From: Leeuwenhoekiella nanhaiensis
Lineage (GTDB): Bacteria > Bacteroidota > Bacteroidia > Flavobacteriales > Flavobacteriaceae
Direction of reading: 5' to 3'
NCBI RefSeq assembly: GCF_002744755.1
Contig: NZ_KZ319287.1
Span: forward strand, 744,001-808,000
DNA length: 64,000 nt
Under the pieces are notes generated by a model. That model saw only the letters and a program-made list of their open reading frames with translations. It was not told the origin of the DNA and made no database searches. Positions within the stretch are counted from its first letter, which is position 1. The number at the start of each line of letters is the position of its first letter. Below, piece after piece: positions 1 to 7,641 of the stretch. The position numbers and the translations under genes are program-made.

Positions 1-924
1 GGTCTTTTGGTTGATGCCCTCAATAGTCTTGGGGCTGATATCACCTATCTTAAAAACGAGGGCTTCGCCCCGCTTCTCATTAAAGGTAAAAAGCTGGATC
101 AAAATAAAGTGGCTCTTGAGGCCAATGTGAGCAGCCAGTACATTTCGGCTTTGATGATGGTGGGCGCCTCTCTGCCTAATGGAATTGAAATCGAACTTAT
201 CGGGAAAATCACATCGGTGCCTTACATCGAGATGACCCGGTCTTTACTTACTCAATTGGGAATAGAAAGCACCTTTGAAGGGCAAATCATTAACATCAAG
301 CCGGCAGCTTCGGTAGATATAAGCGAAATGGTGGTGGAGTCTGACTGGAGCAGTGCTTCCTATTATTACAGCCTTGCGGCTCTTTGCGATTCAGCAGCGC
401 TGAAATTGTCGAGCTACAAGAAAAACAGTTTGCAGGGCGATTCGGCACTTGCTGAAATTTACACCGAACTGGGCGTGGAAACCACCTATCTGGATACTGA
501 AATCCTTCTGAAGAAAACACAGGGGCCTAAATCTCAAAGTGTTGCTTTCGACCTGGCTAACAGTCCTGATATTGCACAGACCATTGCTGTAACCTGTTAT
601 GGTCTCGGAATTGGCTGCGATTTAACCGGTCTTCACACCCTCAAAATAAAAGAAACCGACCGGCTTGAGGCTTTAAAAGCCGAACTTACCAAGTTGGGCG
701 CTGAAATTAGTGTGACCAATGATTCCTTACACTTAAAACCGGGTACAAACTACCGGGAAGATGTTACCATAAAAACCTATCAGGATCATCGCATGGCGAT
801 GGCTTTTGCACCTATGGCATTGCGTGTTCCTATCGTTTTTGAAGATGCCGAAGTTGTAAATAAGTCGTATCCTGATTATTGGGATGACCTGAAATCCCTT
901 GGTTTTGAGATAAAGGAGCTCTGA
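1..924 (+). CDS. aroA: 3-phosphoshikimate 1-carboxyvinyltransferase (EPSP synthase), 5' end cut by window
   Basis: Sixth step of the shikimate pathway: joins shikimate-3-phosphate and phosphoenolpyruvate to make EPSP in the cytoplasm. The reading frame is open from base 1, so only the C-terminal ~307 residues are present; the family is usually 410-440. Visible family blocks are LVDALNSLGADI at the very start, SSQYISALMM, DLANSPDIAQTIAV, LKIKETDRLEALK (substrate-binding Lys/Glu/Arg region) and YQDHRMAMAFAP near the C-terminus. The TTG at base 7 is internal, not a start. A 141-bp spacer with a promoter for queA follows. Identification is firm; the missing N-terminus cannot be judged. Confidence 0.95.
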   Translation, partial: GLLVDALNSLGADITYLKNEGFAPLLIKGKKLDQNKVALEANVSSQYISALMMVGASLPNGIEIELIGKITSVPYIEMTRSLLTQLGIESTFEGQIINIKPAASVDISEMVVESDWSSASYYYSLAALCDSAALKLSSYKKNSLQGDSALAEIYTELGVETTYLDTEILLKKTQGPKSQSVAFDLANSPDIAQTIAVTCYGLGIGCDLTGLHTLKIKETDRLEALKAELTKLGAEISVTNDSLHLKPGTNYREDVTIKTYQDHRMAMAFAPMALRVPIVFEDAEVVNKSYPDYWDDLKSLGFEIKEL

Positions 925-1000
925 ATTCCTTACCTAAAGCCTTAAAATACCTGCTGCTTCGGGCCTAAGTCACTGCGTCACAAATTAAACGCTGTTTTAC

Positions 1001-1032
1001 TTGACAACCCCTACCCTGAGGTTGTATATTTG
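1001..1032 (+). promoter_or_regulatory. Bacteroidota-type promoter for queA
   Basis: TTG at 1001-1003 and TATATTTG at 1025-1032, 21 bases apart, match the -33 (TTTG) and -7 (TAnnTTTG) elements of the Bacteroidota housekeeping sigma factor. Transcription would start near 1037. This rules out the upstream TTG codon at 1030 as the queA start, because it would lie inside the -7 box. Confidence 0.7.
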
Positions 1033-1065
1033 CACGCTATTTTAAATACCTTAAAAAGACCGCTC

Positions 1066-2121
1066 ATGGGAATGAAACTTTCGAATTTCAACTTTGATTT
1101 GCCAAAAGAATTGCTGGCTGAATATCCTGCAGAAAACAGGGATGAAGCCCGTTTAATGGTTCTTAACCGCAAAACCAAAACAATAGAACATAAGTTATTT
1201 AAAGACCTTATCGATTATTTTGAGCCCGAAGATGTAATGGTGCTCAACAATACCAAGGTTTTTCCCGCTCGTCTTTACGGTAATAAAGAAAAAACCGGTG
1301 CCCGCATCGAGGTTTTCTTATTGCGCGAGTTGAATTCTGAAACCCGCCTTTGGGACGTGCTTGTAGATCCTGCCCGTAAAATACGTATTGGGAACAAGCT
1401 GTATTTTGGGGATGATGAGAGTTTGGTTGCTGAAGTAATTGACAACACCACCAGCCGCGGTAGAACCCTTCGTTTCCTGTATGACGGTTCGTATCAGGAA
1501 TTCAGAAATAAATTGACCGAGTTGGGTGAGACCCCGCTTCCTAAATACATCAAGCGTGAGGTAGAACCGGAAGATGCAGAGCGTTACCAGACTATCTTCG
1601 CAAAAGAAGAAGGGGCTGTAGCCGCACCAACTGCCGGTTTGCACTTTAGCAAGCATCTGCTAAAACGCCTTGAAATTAAAGGAATCAACTTTGCGGAAGT
1701 AACCCTTCACGTAGGTTTAGGAACCTTTAGTCCGGTTGAGGTTGAAGACCTTTCCAAACATAAAATGGACAGTGAAGAAGCCTTTATACAGAAACCGGCG
1801 ACTGAGGTTATCAATAAGGCTATCAACGAAAATCGAAAAGTATGTGCTGTAGGGACTACAGTAATGCGTGCTTTGGAGAGTGCTGTTAGCTCAAACCATA
1901 CCCTTAACGAGTTTAGCGGGTGGACTAACAAGTTTATATTTCCTCCCTACGACTTCAGCATTGCAAATTGTATGATTACCAATTTCCATACCCCTAAGTC
2001 TACGCTTATGATGATGGTTTCTGCGTTTGCAGGTCACGAGTTTATGAAAGAAGCTTATGAACTTGCCGTTAAAGAGAAATACAAATTTTACAGTTACGGT
2101 GATGCGATGCTCATCATCTAA
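1066..2121 (+). CDS. queA: tRNA preQ1(34) S-adenosylmethionine ribosyltransferase-isomerase
   Basis: Transfers and isomerises the ribosyl part of SAM onto preQ1 in the tRNA wobble position, giving epoxyqueuosine. The protein shows typical QueA blocks: [19 protein letters not shown] at the N-terminus, [49 protein letters not shown], and the C-terminal [18 protein letters not shown]. Length is about 350 residues, normal for the family. The start is ATG at 1066, or the in-frame ATG at 1072 giving the usual MKLSNF beginning; the promoter excludes the longer frame from 1030. It stands alone, closed by a terminator. Confidence 0.95.
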   Translation: MGMKLSNFNFDLPKELLAEYPAENRDEARLMVLNRKTKTIEHKLFKDLIDYFEPEDVMVLNNTKVFPARLYGNKEKTGARIEVFLLRELNSETRLWDVLVDPARKIRIGNKLYFGDDESLVAEVIDNTTSRGRTLRFLYDGSYQEFRNKLTELGETPLPKYIKREVEPEDAERYQTIFAKEEGAVAAPTAGLHFSKHLLKRLEIKGINFAEVTLHVGLGTFSPVEVEDLSKHKMDSEEAFIQKPATEVINKAINENRKVCAVGTTVMRALESAVSSNHTLNEFSGWTNKFIFPPYDFSIANCMITNFHTPKSTLMMMVSAFAGHEFMKEAYELAVKEKYKFYSYGDAMLII

Positions 2122-2140
2122 TTAAACTGATAGTTTTATA

Positions 2141-2176
2141 AAAATCCCCGGTACGCTGTATCGGGGATTTTTTTTT
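2141..2176 (+). terminator. Rho-independent terminator of queA
   Basis: A 10-bp perfect stem, AAAATCCCCG (2141-2150) with CGGGGATTTT (2162-2171), an 11-nt loop and a following T run. Confidence 0.85.
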
Positions 2177-2202
2177 GCTCCGCCAAAACGGATAATGTTC
2201 AG

Positions 2203-2220
2203 TCCCGATTGCTATCGGGA
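2203..2220. repeat. short hairpin TCCCGAT-tgct-ATCGGGA
   Basis: A 7-bp perfect inverted repeat with 4-nt loop between queA and rlmN. There is no T run, so it is not a standard terminator. Short GC-rich hairpins of this kind are often dispersed intergenic repeats; no second copy was seen in this window. Confidence 0.45.
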
Positions 2221-2328
2221 TACCTTTAAACCCGTGCTTTTATTAGTGTGGATGTTCTGTAGGTTTGCCTGAGGATAGTTTATTGCTAAAAGTTTAAAAG
2301 GAATTTAAGCTAACAGCCTCTTAATTGG

Positions 2329-2336
2329 TAACTTTG
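2329..2336 (+). promoter_or_regulatory. -7 element (TAACTTTG) directly before rlmN
   Basis: Matches TAnnTTTG. Its last base lies 5 nt before the GTG at 2341, so the predicted transcription start coincides with the start codon and the message may be leaderless. No clear -33 TTTG was found at the right distance. Confidence 0.5.
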
Positions 2337-2340
2337 CAGC

Positions 2341-3384
2341 GTGAAAGACAGCAAGAAAGATATACGGGCATTAACACGCGAGGAATTGCGTGATTTTTTT
2401 GTGGAGCAGGGCGAAAAGGCATTTCGCGGCAATCAGGTTTACGAATGGTTGTGGACTAAAGGTGCGCACTCTTTTGATGATATGACCAACCTCTCTAAAG
2501 AAACCCGAAGCTTTCTCGATACCCATTTTGTGATCAATCACATCAAGGTTGATCAGATGCAACGCAGTAATGACGGAACCATTAAAAATGCGGTTAAATT
2601 ACACGATGGTCTTACTGTAGAATCGGTATTGATTCCTACCGTTTCACGTACAACCGCCTGCGTGTCTTCTCAGGTGGGCTGCAGTCTCAATTGTAAGTTT
2701 TGTGCCACAGCACGTTTAAAACGTATGCGTAATTTAAATCCTGACGAAATCTTCGATCAGGTCGTGGCAATAGATCAGCAAAGCCGTTTGTATCATAACC
2801 GTCCGCTTTCAAATATTGTGTTTATGGGGATGGGCGAGCCTTTGATGAACTACAAAAACGTGGTGGCCTCTATAGAAAAGATCACCGCACCAGATGGGCT
2901 CAATATGTCGCCCAAGCGTATTACCGTTTCTACTTCGGGAGTGCCTAAGATCATCAAAAAAATGGCTGATGACGGGGTGAAATTCAAGCTTGCGGTCTCC
3001 CTGCATTCCGCATTAGACGAGGTGCGTACCGATATTATGCCGTTTAATGAGCAAATGCCTTTGCACGAACTCAAAGAAGCGCTTCAGTATTGGTATATGA
3101 AGACTAAAAAACGCATTACTTATGAGTATGTGGTTTGGCGCGGAATCAATGATCAGGATAAGGACATTGAAGCACTAATTGATTTTTGTCTGGCAGTACC
3201 AAGTAAAGTAAATTTGATTGAATATAATCCCATAGATGATGGGCAGTTTCAGCAGGCAGATCCAGAGGCGATAGACCGTTACGTGGCGAGGCTTGAAGAT
3301 CGTGGCATTACGGTTACCGTACGTCGCTCCAGAGGAAAAGATATTGATGCCGCCTGTGGGCAGCTCGCCAATAAAAATGGCTAG
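2341..3384 (+). CDS. rlmN: dual-specificity rRNA/tRNA adenine-C2 methyltransferase (radical SAM)
   Basis: Methylates C2 of A2503 in 23S rRNA and A37 of some tRNAs using radical SAM chemistry. The iron-sulfur cluster motif CxxxCxxC is C114-C118-C121 (GCSLNCKFCATARL), and the C-terminal catalytic cysteine is C339 (DAACGQLA). Other blocks are GNQVYEWLW, FMGMGEPLMN, RITVSTSG and LAVSLHSA. At 347 residues it has normal length. The GTG at 2341 gives the usual KKDIRALTREELR N-terminus; no in-frame ATG lies nearby. It is preceded by a promoter box only 5 nt away, which suggests a leaderless transcript. Confidence 0.95.
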   Translation: MKDSKKDIRALTREELRDFFVEQGEKAFRGNQVYEWLWTKGAHSFDDMTNLSKETRSFLDTHFVINHIKVDQMQRSNDGTIKNAVKLHDGLTVESVLIPTVSRTTACVSSQVGCSLNCKFCATARLKRMRNLNPDEIFDQVVAIDQQSRLYHNRPLSNIVFMGMGEPLMNYKNVVASIEKITAPDGLNMSPKRITVSTSGVPKIIKKMADDGVKFKLAVSLHSALDEVRTDIMPFNEQMPLHELKEALQYWYMKTKKRITYEYVVWRGINDQDKDIEALIDFCLAVPSKVNLIEYNPIDDGQFQQADPEAIDRYVARLEDRGITVTVRRSRGKDIDAACGQLANKNG

Positions 3385-3491
3385 ATAAATGACTCATTCC
3401 TCGTCTGAAGTATGTCAAAAGAGCATAGGGGAAATAGGATAAACAGTAATTGCAATAAAAATAATAATAGCAATAACAATAGCATTAGAAA

Positions 3492-4469
3492 TTGAAAGTA
3501 GTCGAACAAATTAAGCAGCCTATTGCGCACGAAATGGAACTTTTTGAGCAAAAGTTCTCGCTTTCGATGAAATCAAAAGTACCTTTGCTTAACCGCATCA
3601 CCCACTTTATCGTAAACCGAAAGGGTAAGCAAATGCGGCCTATGTTCGTATTTCTGGTGGCCAAAATGCTGGGTGACGAGCGTCTTAACGATCGTACGTA
3701 TCGCGGAGCTTCGGTTATAGAACTCATACATACTGCGACACTGGTACACGACGATGTGGTAGACGACAGCTACCGTCGCCGTGGATTTTTCAGTCTAAAT
3801 GCCCTTTGGAAGAATAAGATCGCGGTTCTGGTTGGCGATTTTTTGCTTTCTAAAGGTTTATTACTTTCTATAGATAACGAAGATTTTGATCTGCTGCAGA
3901 TTATTTCTGTAGCAGTACGCGAAATGAGCGAAGGCGAACTCCTTCAAATCGAAAAAGCCCGTAAACTCGATATCACCGAAGAAATCTACTTCGAGATCAT
4001 TCGCCAGAAAACAGCAACCTTAATCGCTGCCTGTTGCGCGATGGGCGCCTGCGCGGTTCACGCCGGTAAAAAAGATGTGGAAAATATGCGCAAGTTTGGA
4101 GAACTCATTGGCCTGGCTTTTCAGATTAAAGATGACCTTTTTGATTACGGAACGCAGCGCATCGGTAAACCTACCGGTATTGATATCAAAGAACAGAAAA
4201 TGACGCTTCCGCTTATTTATGCGGTAAATAACAGCACTTCTGAAAAGCGCAAATGGCTCATCAATTCGGTTAAGAATCACAATAAAGACAAGACCCGGGT
4301 AAATGAAGTGATCGCTTATGTGAAAGAAATAGGTGGTCTGGATTATGCCGTTACTAAAATGAAAGCGCTGCAGCAGGAAGCTCTCAATCTGCTCAAGAAA
4401 TACCCCAACTCTCCCTATAAAGAATCGCTTACCCTGATGGTGAACTACGTCATTGAACGAAAAAAATAA
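3492..4469 (+). CDS. trans-long-chain polyprenyl diphosphate synthase (all-trans octaprenyl-type)
   Basis: Adds isopentenyl diphosphate units to an allylic primer, most likely to make the menaquinone side chain. Both aspartate-rich Mg-binding motifs are present: DDVVD at 87-91 (LVHDDVVDDS) and DDLFD at 214-218 (QIKDDLFDYG). GKQMRP near residue 45 binds diphosphate. Length 325 is normal for long-chain synthases. The start is a TTG (AAATTGAAAGTAG); no in-frame ATG fits before the conserved N-terminus. The 107-bp spacer upstream is AT-rich with CAATAATAG-like low complexity. Exact chain length cannot be told from sequence. Confidence 0.9.
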   Translation: MKVVEQIKQPIAHEMELFEQKFSLSMKSKVPLLNRITHFIVNRKGKQMRPMFVFLVAKMLGDERLNDRTYRGASVIELIHTATLVHDDVVDDSYRRRGFFSLNALWKNKIAVLVGDFLLSKGLLLSIDNEDFDLLQIISVAVREMSEGELLQIEKARKLDITEEIYFEIIRQKTATLIAACCAMGACAVHAGKKDVENMRKFGELIGLAFQIKDDLFDYGTQRIGKPTGIDIKEQKMTLPLIYAVNNSTSEKRKWLINSVKNHNKDKTRVNEVIAYVKEIGGLDYAVTKMKALQQEALNLLKKYPNSPYKESLTLMVNYVIERKK

Positions 4470-4628
4470 TTTTTACCGCAATTTAAATCACTGAAATTCA
4501 GTCGGTTTTAAATTTATTCTAATAATTTTCAAACCTCAGGCAACCATTTGTCAATTTTCTGCGTCTCTATATATGAAAGCAGCTTATTAAAAGCGAATTA
4601 AAAATTCAGGCTTACTAAAACAGGTTTT

Positions 4629-5198
4629 GTGAAAGTCATTACATTCTTCAATAACGAAAAACAGCTTATCAAAAAAGCTGCCGGCGGGCATCGCGAGGCC
4701 CAGCGAAGACTGTATGAAATTCATGCACCAAAAATGCTGAGCGTTTGTCGCCGTTATCTAAATGACATTATGCAGGCCGAAGAAGCTATGTGTAACGGCT
4801 TTTTAAAGGTATTTCAGAATCTGGATTCCTTTCGCGATGAGGGTAGTTTTGAAGGTTGGGTGCGTCGCACTATGGTCAACGAGTCTATTTCGTATCTGCG
4901 AAAGACAAGCAAAATGCAGTTTACAGATTACGATCAGGAAGGTGATGATCCTACTTACAGTCCGCAGGACAGCAATCTGGAAGTTGAGGAAATTCAGGCG
5001 TTAATAGATGCCCTACCCGAAGGTTACCGTGCCGTTTTTGTGATGTATGCGGTAGAAGGCTACAAGCATCAGGAAATCGCACAGAAGCTTGAGATTTCAG
5101 AAAGCACCTCAAAAAGTCAGTTGTTTAAAGCCCGCAAGCTGCTTCAACAAAAATTAAAAGAATTTAATACCTACAGCTATGGCACCGGTAAAATTTGA
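4629..5198 (+). CDS. RNA polymerase sigma factor, ECF (sigma-70) family
   Basis: A 189-residue two-domain ECF sigma factor. Region 2 spans roughly residues 25-90 (AEEAMCNGFLKVFQNLDSF, then EGWVRRTMVNESISYLR) and region 4 about 125-180 (LPEGYRAVFVMYAVEGYKHQEIA with the helix-turn-helix SESTSKSQLFKARKLLQQKL). The start is GTG. Its end overlaps the next gene by 20 bp, the common arrangement of an ECF sigma with its membrane-bound partner, so the two are probably co-translated. Target genes are unknown; the barrel gene downstream is a plausible one. Confidence 0.88.
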   Translation: MKVITFFNNEKQLIKKAAGGHREAQRRLYEIHAPKMLSVCRRYLNDIMQAEEAMCNGFLKVFQNLDSFRDEGSFEGWVRRTMVNESISYLRKTSKMQFTDYDQEGDDPTYSPQDSNLEVEEIQALIDALPEGYRAVFVMYAVEGYKHQEIAQKLEISESTSKSQLFKARKLLQQKLKEFNTYSYGTGKI

Positions 5199-5916
5199 AG
5201 AAAATATTAGAGAAAAACTGGAGCAGCGCGAACTTAAACCTTCGGCTTCTGCCTGGGAACGTATTGAGCAGGGGTTAGATACTTCCGCAAAGCGGAAAAC
5301 TAAAAAGGGATACACCGTTTGGTTAGTAGCAGCAGGCTTCATAGGGATCTTAATCCTGGCCGGAAGGTTTCTGTTTATAACTCCTGAAGTAAACCAAAAT
5401 CCGGTTGTAAATACTCCCGTTGAAGAACAAAAGATAGAAACCGGGCCTCAGCAGGAGTTGCTTCAACCGCAACAGCAGCAATTAGAAGAGAAGGCTCCGG
5501 TGGTTTCGGCAGAAAAAGAACAGCAAAAACCGGAGACCGTAAAACCTGTACCTGCTCATACTCCTGTTGAAAAAACCGCGTCTGTCGCAGTTCAGGAAAC
5601 AGGAAGTGAATCTTTAGAAAAACCGGTTCAGCAAAAAATAGATGCTGAGGTTGAGAAGCTTTTAACTACGGTTACTGAGCAGCAAAACGAAGGCGTCGCG
5701 TTTTCTGATGCCGAAATTGACAAACTGCTGCGCGATGCACAACGCGATATCATTTCTGAACAACTACTGGCTAACGACCGCAATGCGGTAAGTGCTGAGG
5801 CGCTGCTCTACGAGGTCGAAGAAGAATTGGATCCTTCTTTTAAAGACCGCGTTTTTGAAGCCTTAAAAGAAGGCTTTTTAAAAGCACGTGAGGCTGTGGC
5901 TTCGCGCAACAATTAA
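5179..5916 (+). CDS. single-pass membrane protein, probable anti-sigma factor partner
   Basis: A 245-residue protein with a short cytoplasmic N-terminus (about 45 residues with PSASAWERIEQGLD, a motif common in Bacteroidota anti-sigma-like proteins), one transmembrane helix at about 48-67 (WLVAAGFIGILILAGRFLF) and a long Gln/Glu/Pro-rich periplasmic part. Near the C-terminus is a helical segment (FSDAEIDKLLRDAQRDI). It overlaps the ECF sigma gene by 20 bp. That it restrains the sigma factor is inferred from topology and position; no zinc-binding anti-sigma motif is visible. Confidence 0.65.
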   Translation: MAPVKFEENIREKLEQRELKPSASAWERIEQGLDTSAKRKTKKGYTVWLVAAGFIGILILAGRFLFITPEVNQNPVVNTPVEEQKIETGPQQELLQPQQQQLEEKAPVVSAEKEQQKPETVKPVPAHTPVEKTASVAVQETGSESLEKPVQQKIDAEVEKLLTTVTEQQNEGVAFSDAEIDKLLRDAQRDIISEQLLANDRNAVSAEALLYEVEEELDPSFKDRVFEALKEGFLKAREAVASRNN

Positions 5917-5950
5917 TAAACATTCATTCATCAATCTTTGGGAAGCTGCT

Positions 5951-5969
5951 CTCCGCCTTTGGGGCGGAG
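5951..5969. repeat. hairpin in spacer before the barrel gene
   Basis: CTCCGCC (5951-5957) pairs with GGCGGAG (5963-5969) across a 5-nt loop in the 82-bp spacer. There is no T run, so transcription probably reads through. It may stabilise a processed message or be a dispersed intergenic repeat. Confidence 0.4.
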
Positions 5970-5998
5970 GGAGGTGACCTGAAACTAAACTAAACATT

Positions 5999-7033
5999 AT
6001 GAGAACTTTAATTTTACTTTTTATCGTAGTTTTGGGATTTGCGACCCAAGACATTCAGGCTCAGAGTGAGACCAAAACAGAAAGCATTGAGCAATTAAAT
6101 GCTCAGAAAGAACAGGTGGTTGTCGATGAGAAAGAGGCACTGAAAATTGAAGTGCTTGCCATCAACAAGCGTTTTGAGAATGGGGAAATCAGCAAGGAAG
6201 AGGCTGATCTTTTGAAAAAGGAAGCAGCGACCAAGCACGCCCGAAATATCGAAGACAAGCTTGCGATCATCGAAAGCAAGATTGACTTGCTGGAGCGTAA
6301 TGAGGATTCTATTGAAGAAGATTCGGTTTTTGGGATTTTTATTGGAAACGAAAAATTAAGACTGGGCAGTGAAAAGGAAGAAGTGGTTTATGATCGCCGT
6401 ACCACATCAGACCTGGTTTTGGGTATCGGCTTTAATAACGCGTTGAGTGACGGTCGTTCGTTAAATGATTCACCTTATAAAATTGGAGGTAGTCGGTTTT
6501 TTGAGTTGGGTATTGCCTGGAAAACCCGCGTGTTTGATAATACCAATTTCTTGAGATTGAAATACGGTTTCAGTTTTATGTTTAACGGTTTAAAGCTGGA
6601 TGATAACCAGTATTTTGTAGAAAATGGTGATCAGACGGTTTTAGAAACCTACCCCACTAACCTTGATAAATCTAAATTTAGAATGGATCATCTGGTTTTT
6701 CCGGTGCATTTTGAGATAGGGCCCTCAACCAAGCGTACGGGTGACAATTACATCAGGTATTCTACTAAAAACCAGTTTAAATTGGGTTTAGGAGGTTACG
6801 CCGGTTTCAATTTGTTGACCATTCAAAAACTGAAGTATGAAGAAAACGGAGATGAGCGTAAAGATAAATTCAAGCAGAATTTCAACACCAACAATTTCAT
6901 TTACGGCGTAAGTGGTTATCTGGCCTTTGGAGATACTGCGCTGTATGTAAAGTACGACCTGAATCCCATATTTAAAGACAACCCTATTGAAGAGCGTAAT
7001 TTTTCTGTAGGTCTGCGTTTTGATATGGACTAA
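5999..7033 (+). CDS. outer-membrane beta-barrel protein with periplasmic coiled-coil N-terminus
   Basis: Begins with a clear signal peptide (RTLILLFIVVLGFATQDIQA, cleavage near residue 22). Residues ~25-100 are charged and helical (EQLNAQKEQ, AINKRFENGEISKEEADLLKKEAA), followed by ~240 residues of alternating hydrophobic strands with Gly/aromatic content and a final strand ending NFSVGLRFDMD, typical of a PorT-like barrel of Bacteroidota. It follows the ECF sigma and its membrane partner, so envelope sensing is plausible. Precise function is unknown. Confidence 0.7.
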   Translation: MRTLILLFIVVLGFATQDIQAQSETKTESIEQLNAQKEQVVVDEKEALKIEVLAINKRFENGEISKEEADLLKKEAATKHARNIEDKLAIIESKIDLLERNEDSIEEDSVFGIFIGNEKLRLGSEKEEVVYDRRTTSDLVLGIGFNNALSDGRSLNDSPYKIGGSRFFELGIAWKTRVFDNTNFLRLKYGFSFMFNGLKLDDNQYFVENGDQTVLETYPTNLDKSKFRMDHLVFPVHFEIGPSTKRTGDNYIRYSTKNQFKLGLGGYAGFNLLTIQKLKYEENGDERKDKFKQNFNTNNFIYGVSGYLAFGDTALYVKYDLNPIFKDNPIEERNFSVGLRFDMD

Positions 7034-7087
7034 GCCCCAAACCCAAGCCCTTAAAGCTTTAGTTTTTGAAGCAGTATATATGTGGAT

Positions 7088-7474
7088 TTAATAGGTCAAA
7101 ACTGCCTTGCCTTCTTCGCAGACCACTCCGGTAGGTTCAACAGTTACGGCACAGTCACCGGCGACTCCCCATTTTTGGTTATAGATGGTCTGAGCTTCTA
7201 TATGCTCTTCAATTTTTTGGAATAAGAGTTCGGTGTCAATGTCTTTGTGGTAAGCGATAAATCCGGTATATCCCCCACAGGATTTACTGCCGATACCGGT
7301 AAACTCCCACTCCGTAGCATCAGTACAGTCTTTACTGTTTGCCAAAAGTTCAATTTCTGAAAGCAGTTGATTGAGATACGCGAGGTCTTGCTCCCGTGTC
7401 GATTCCTGATCAGCATCACAGGAAATTAGCAAAACTGTAAAAACACTAACCGCAATGAATAGTAGTTTTCTCAT
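7088..7474 (-). CDS. small lipoprotein of unknown function
   Basis: 128 residues with a lipoprotein signal (RKLLFIAVSVFTVLLISC; lipobox LISC, Cys 19). The mature part has four further cysteines (DCTDAT, KSCGG, GDCAV, VVCEEG), which could form two disulfides in the periplasm, and a helical middle (DLAYLNQLLSEIELL). I do not recognise the family. It is convergent with the barrel gene and divergent from dnaG, with no operon partner. Confidence 0.65.
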   Translation of the reverse strand: MRKLLFIAVSVFTVLLISCDADQESTREQDLAYLNQLLSEIELLANSKDCTDATEWEFTGIGSKSCGGYTGFIAYHKDIDTELLFQKIEEHIEAQTIYNQKWGVAGDCAVTVEPTGVVCEEGKAVLTY

Positions 7475-7576
7475 AATGTGGTTTTTAGGTTAGATGCTGA
7501 TTTAAGTTATTGGTTGCGTGAGTATAGAAAATAATTTTCGGCTGGGTTTCGAATCGTTCAGCTGTTTTTATTGTAG

Positions 7577-7584
7577 TAAATTTG
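7577..7584 (+). promoter_or_regulatory. -7 element (TAAATTTG) for dnaG
   Basis: Matches TAnnTTTG 58 bp before the dnaG start. The -33 region is not obvious. Confidence 0.55.
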
Positions 7585-7641
7585 CAACCCTGTTTTTACC
7601 TTTAGCAGAAACTAATTCCAAATAAAAAATTACAGCCATCC

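Noticed and set aside
1030-1065. Upstream TTG start for queA
   Set aside because: The codon lies inside the TATATTTG promoter box, and the added residues do not resemble QueA.
2203-2220. Terminator between queA and rlmN
   Set aside because: No T run follows, and a proper terminator already lies at 2141-2176.
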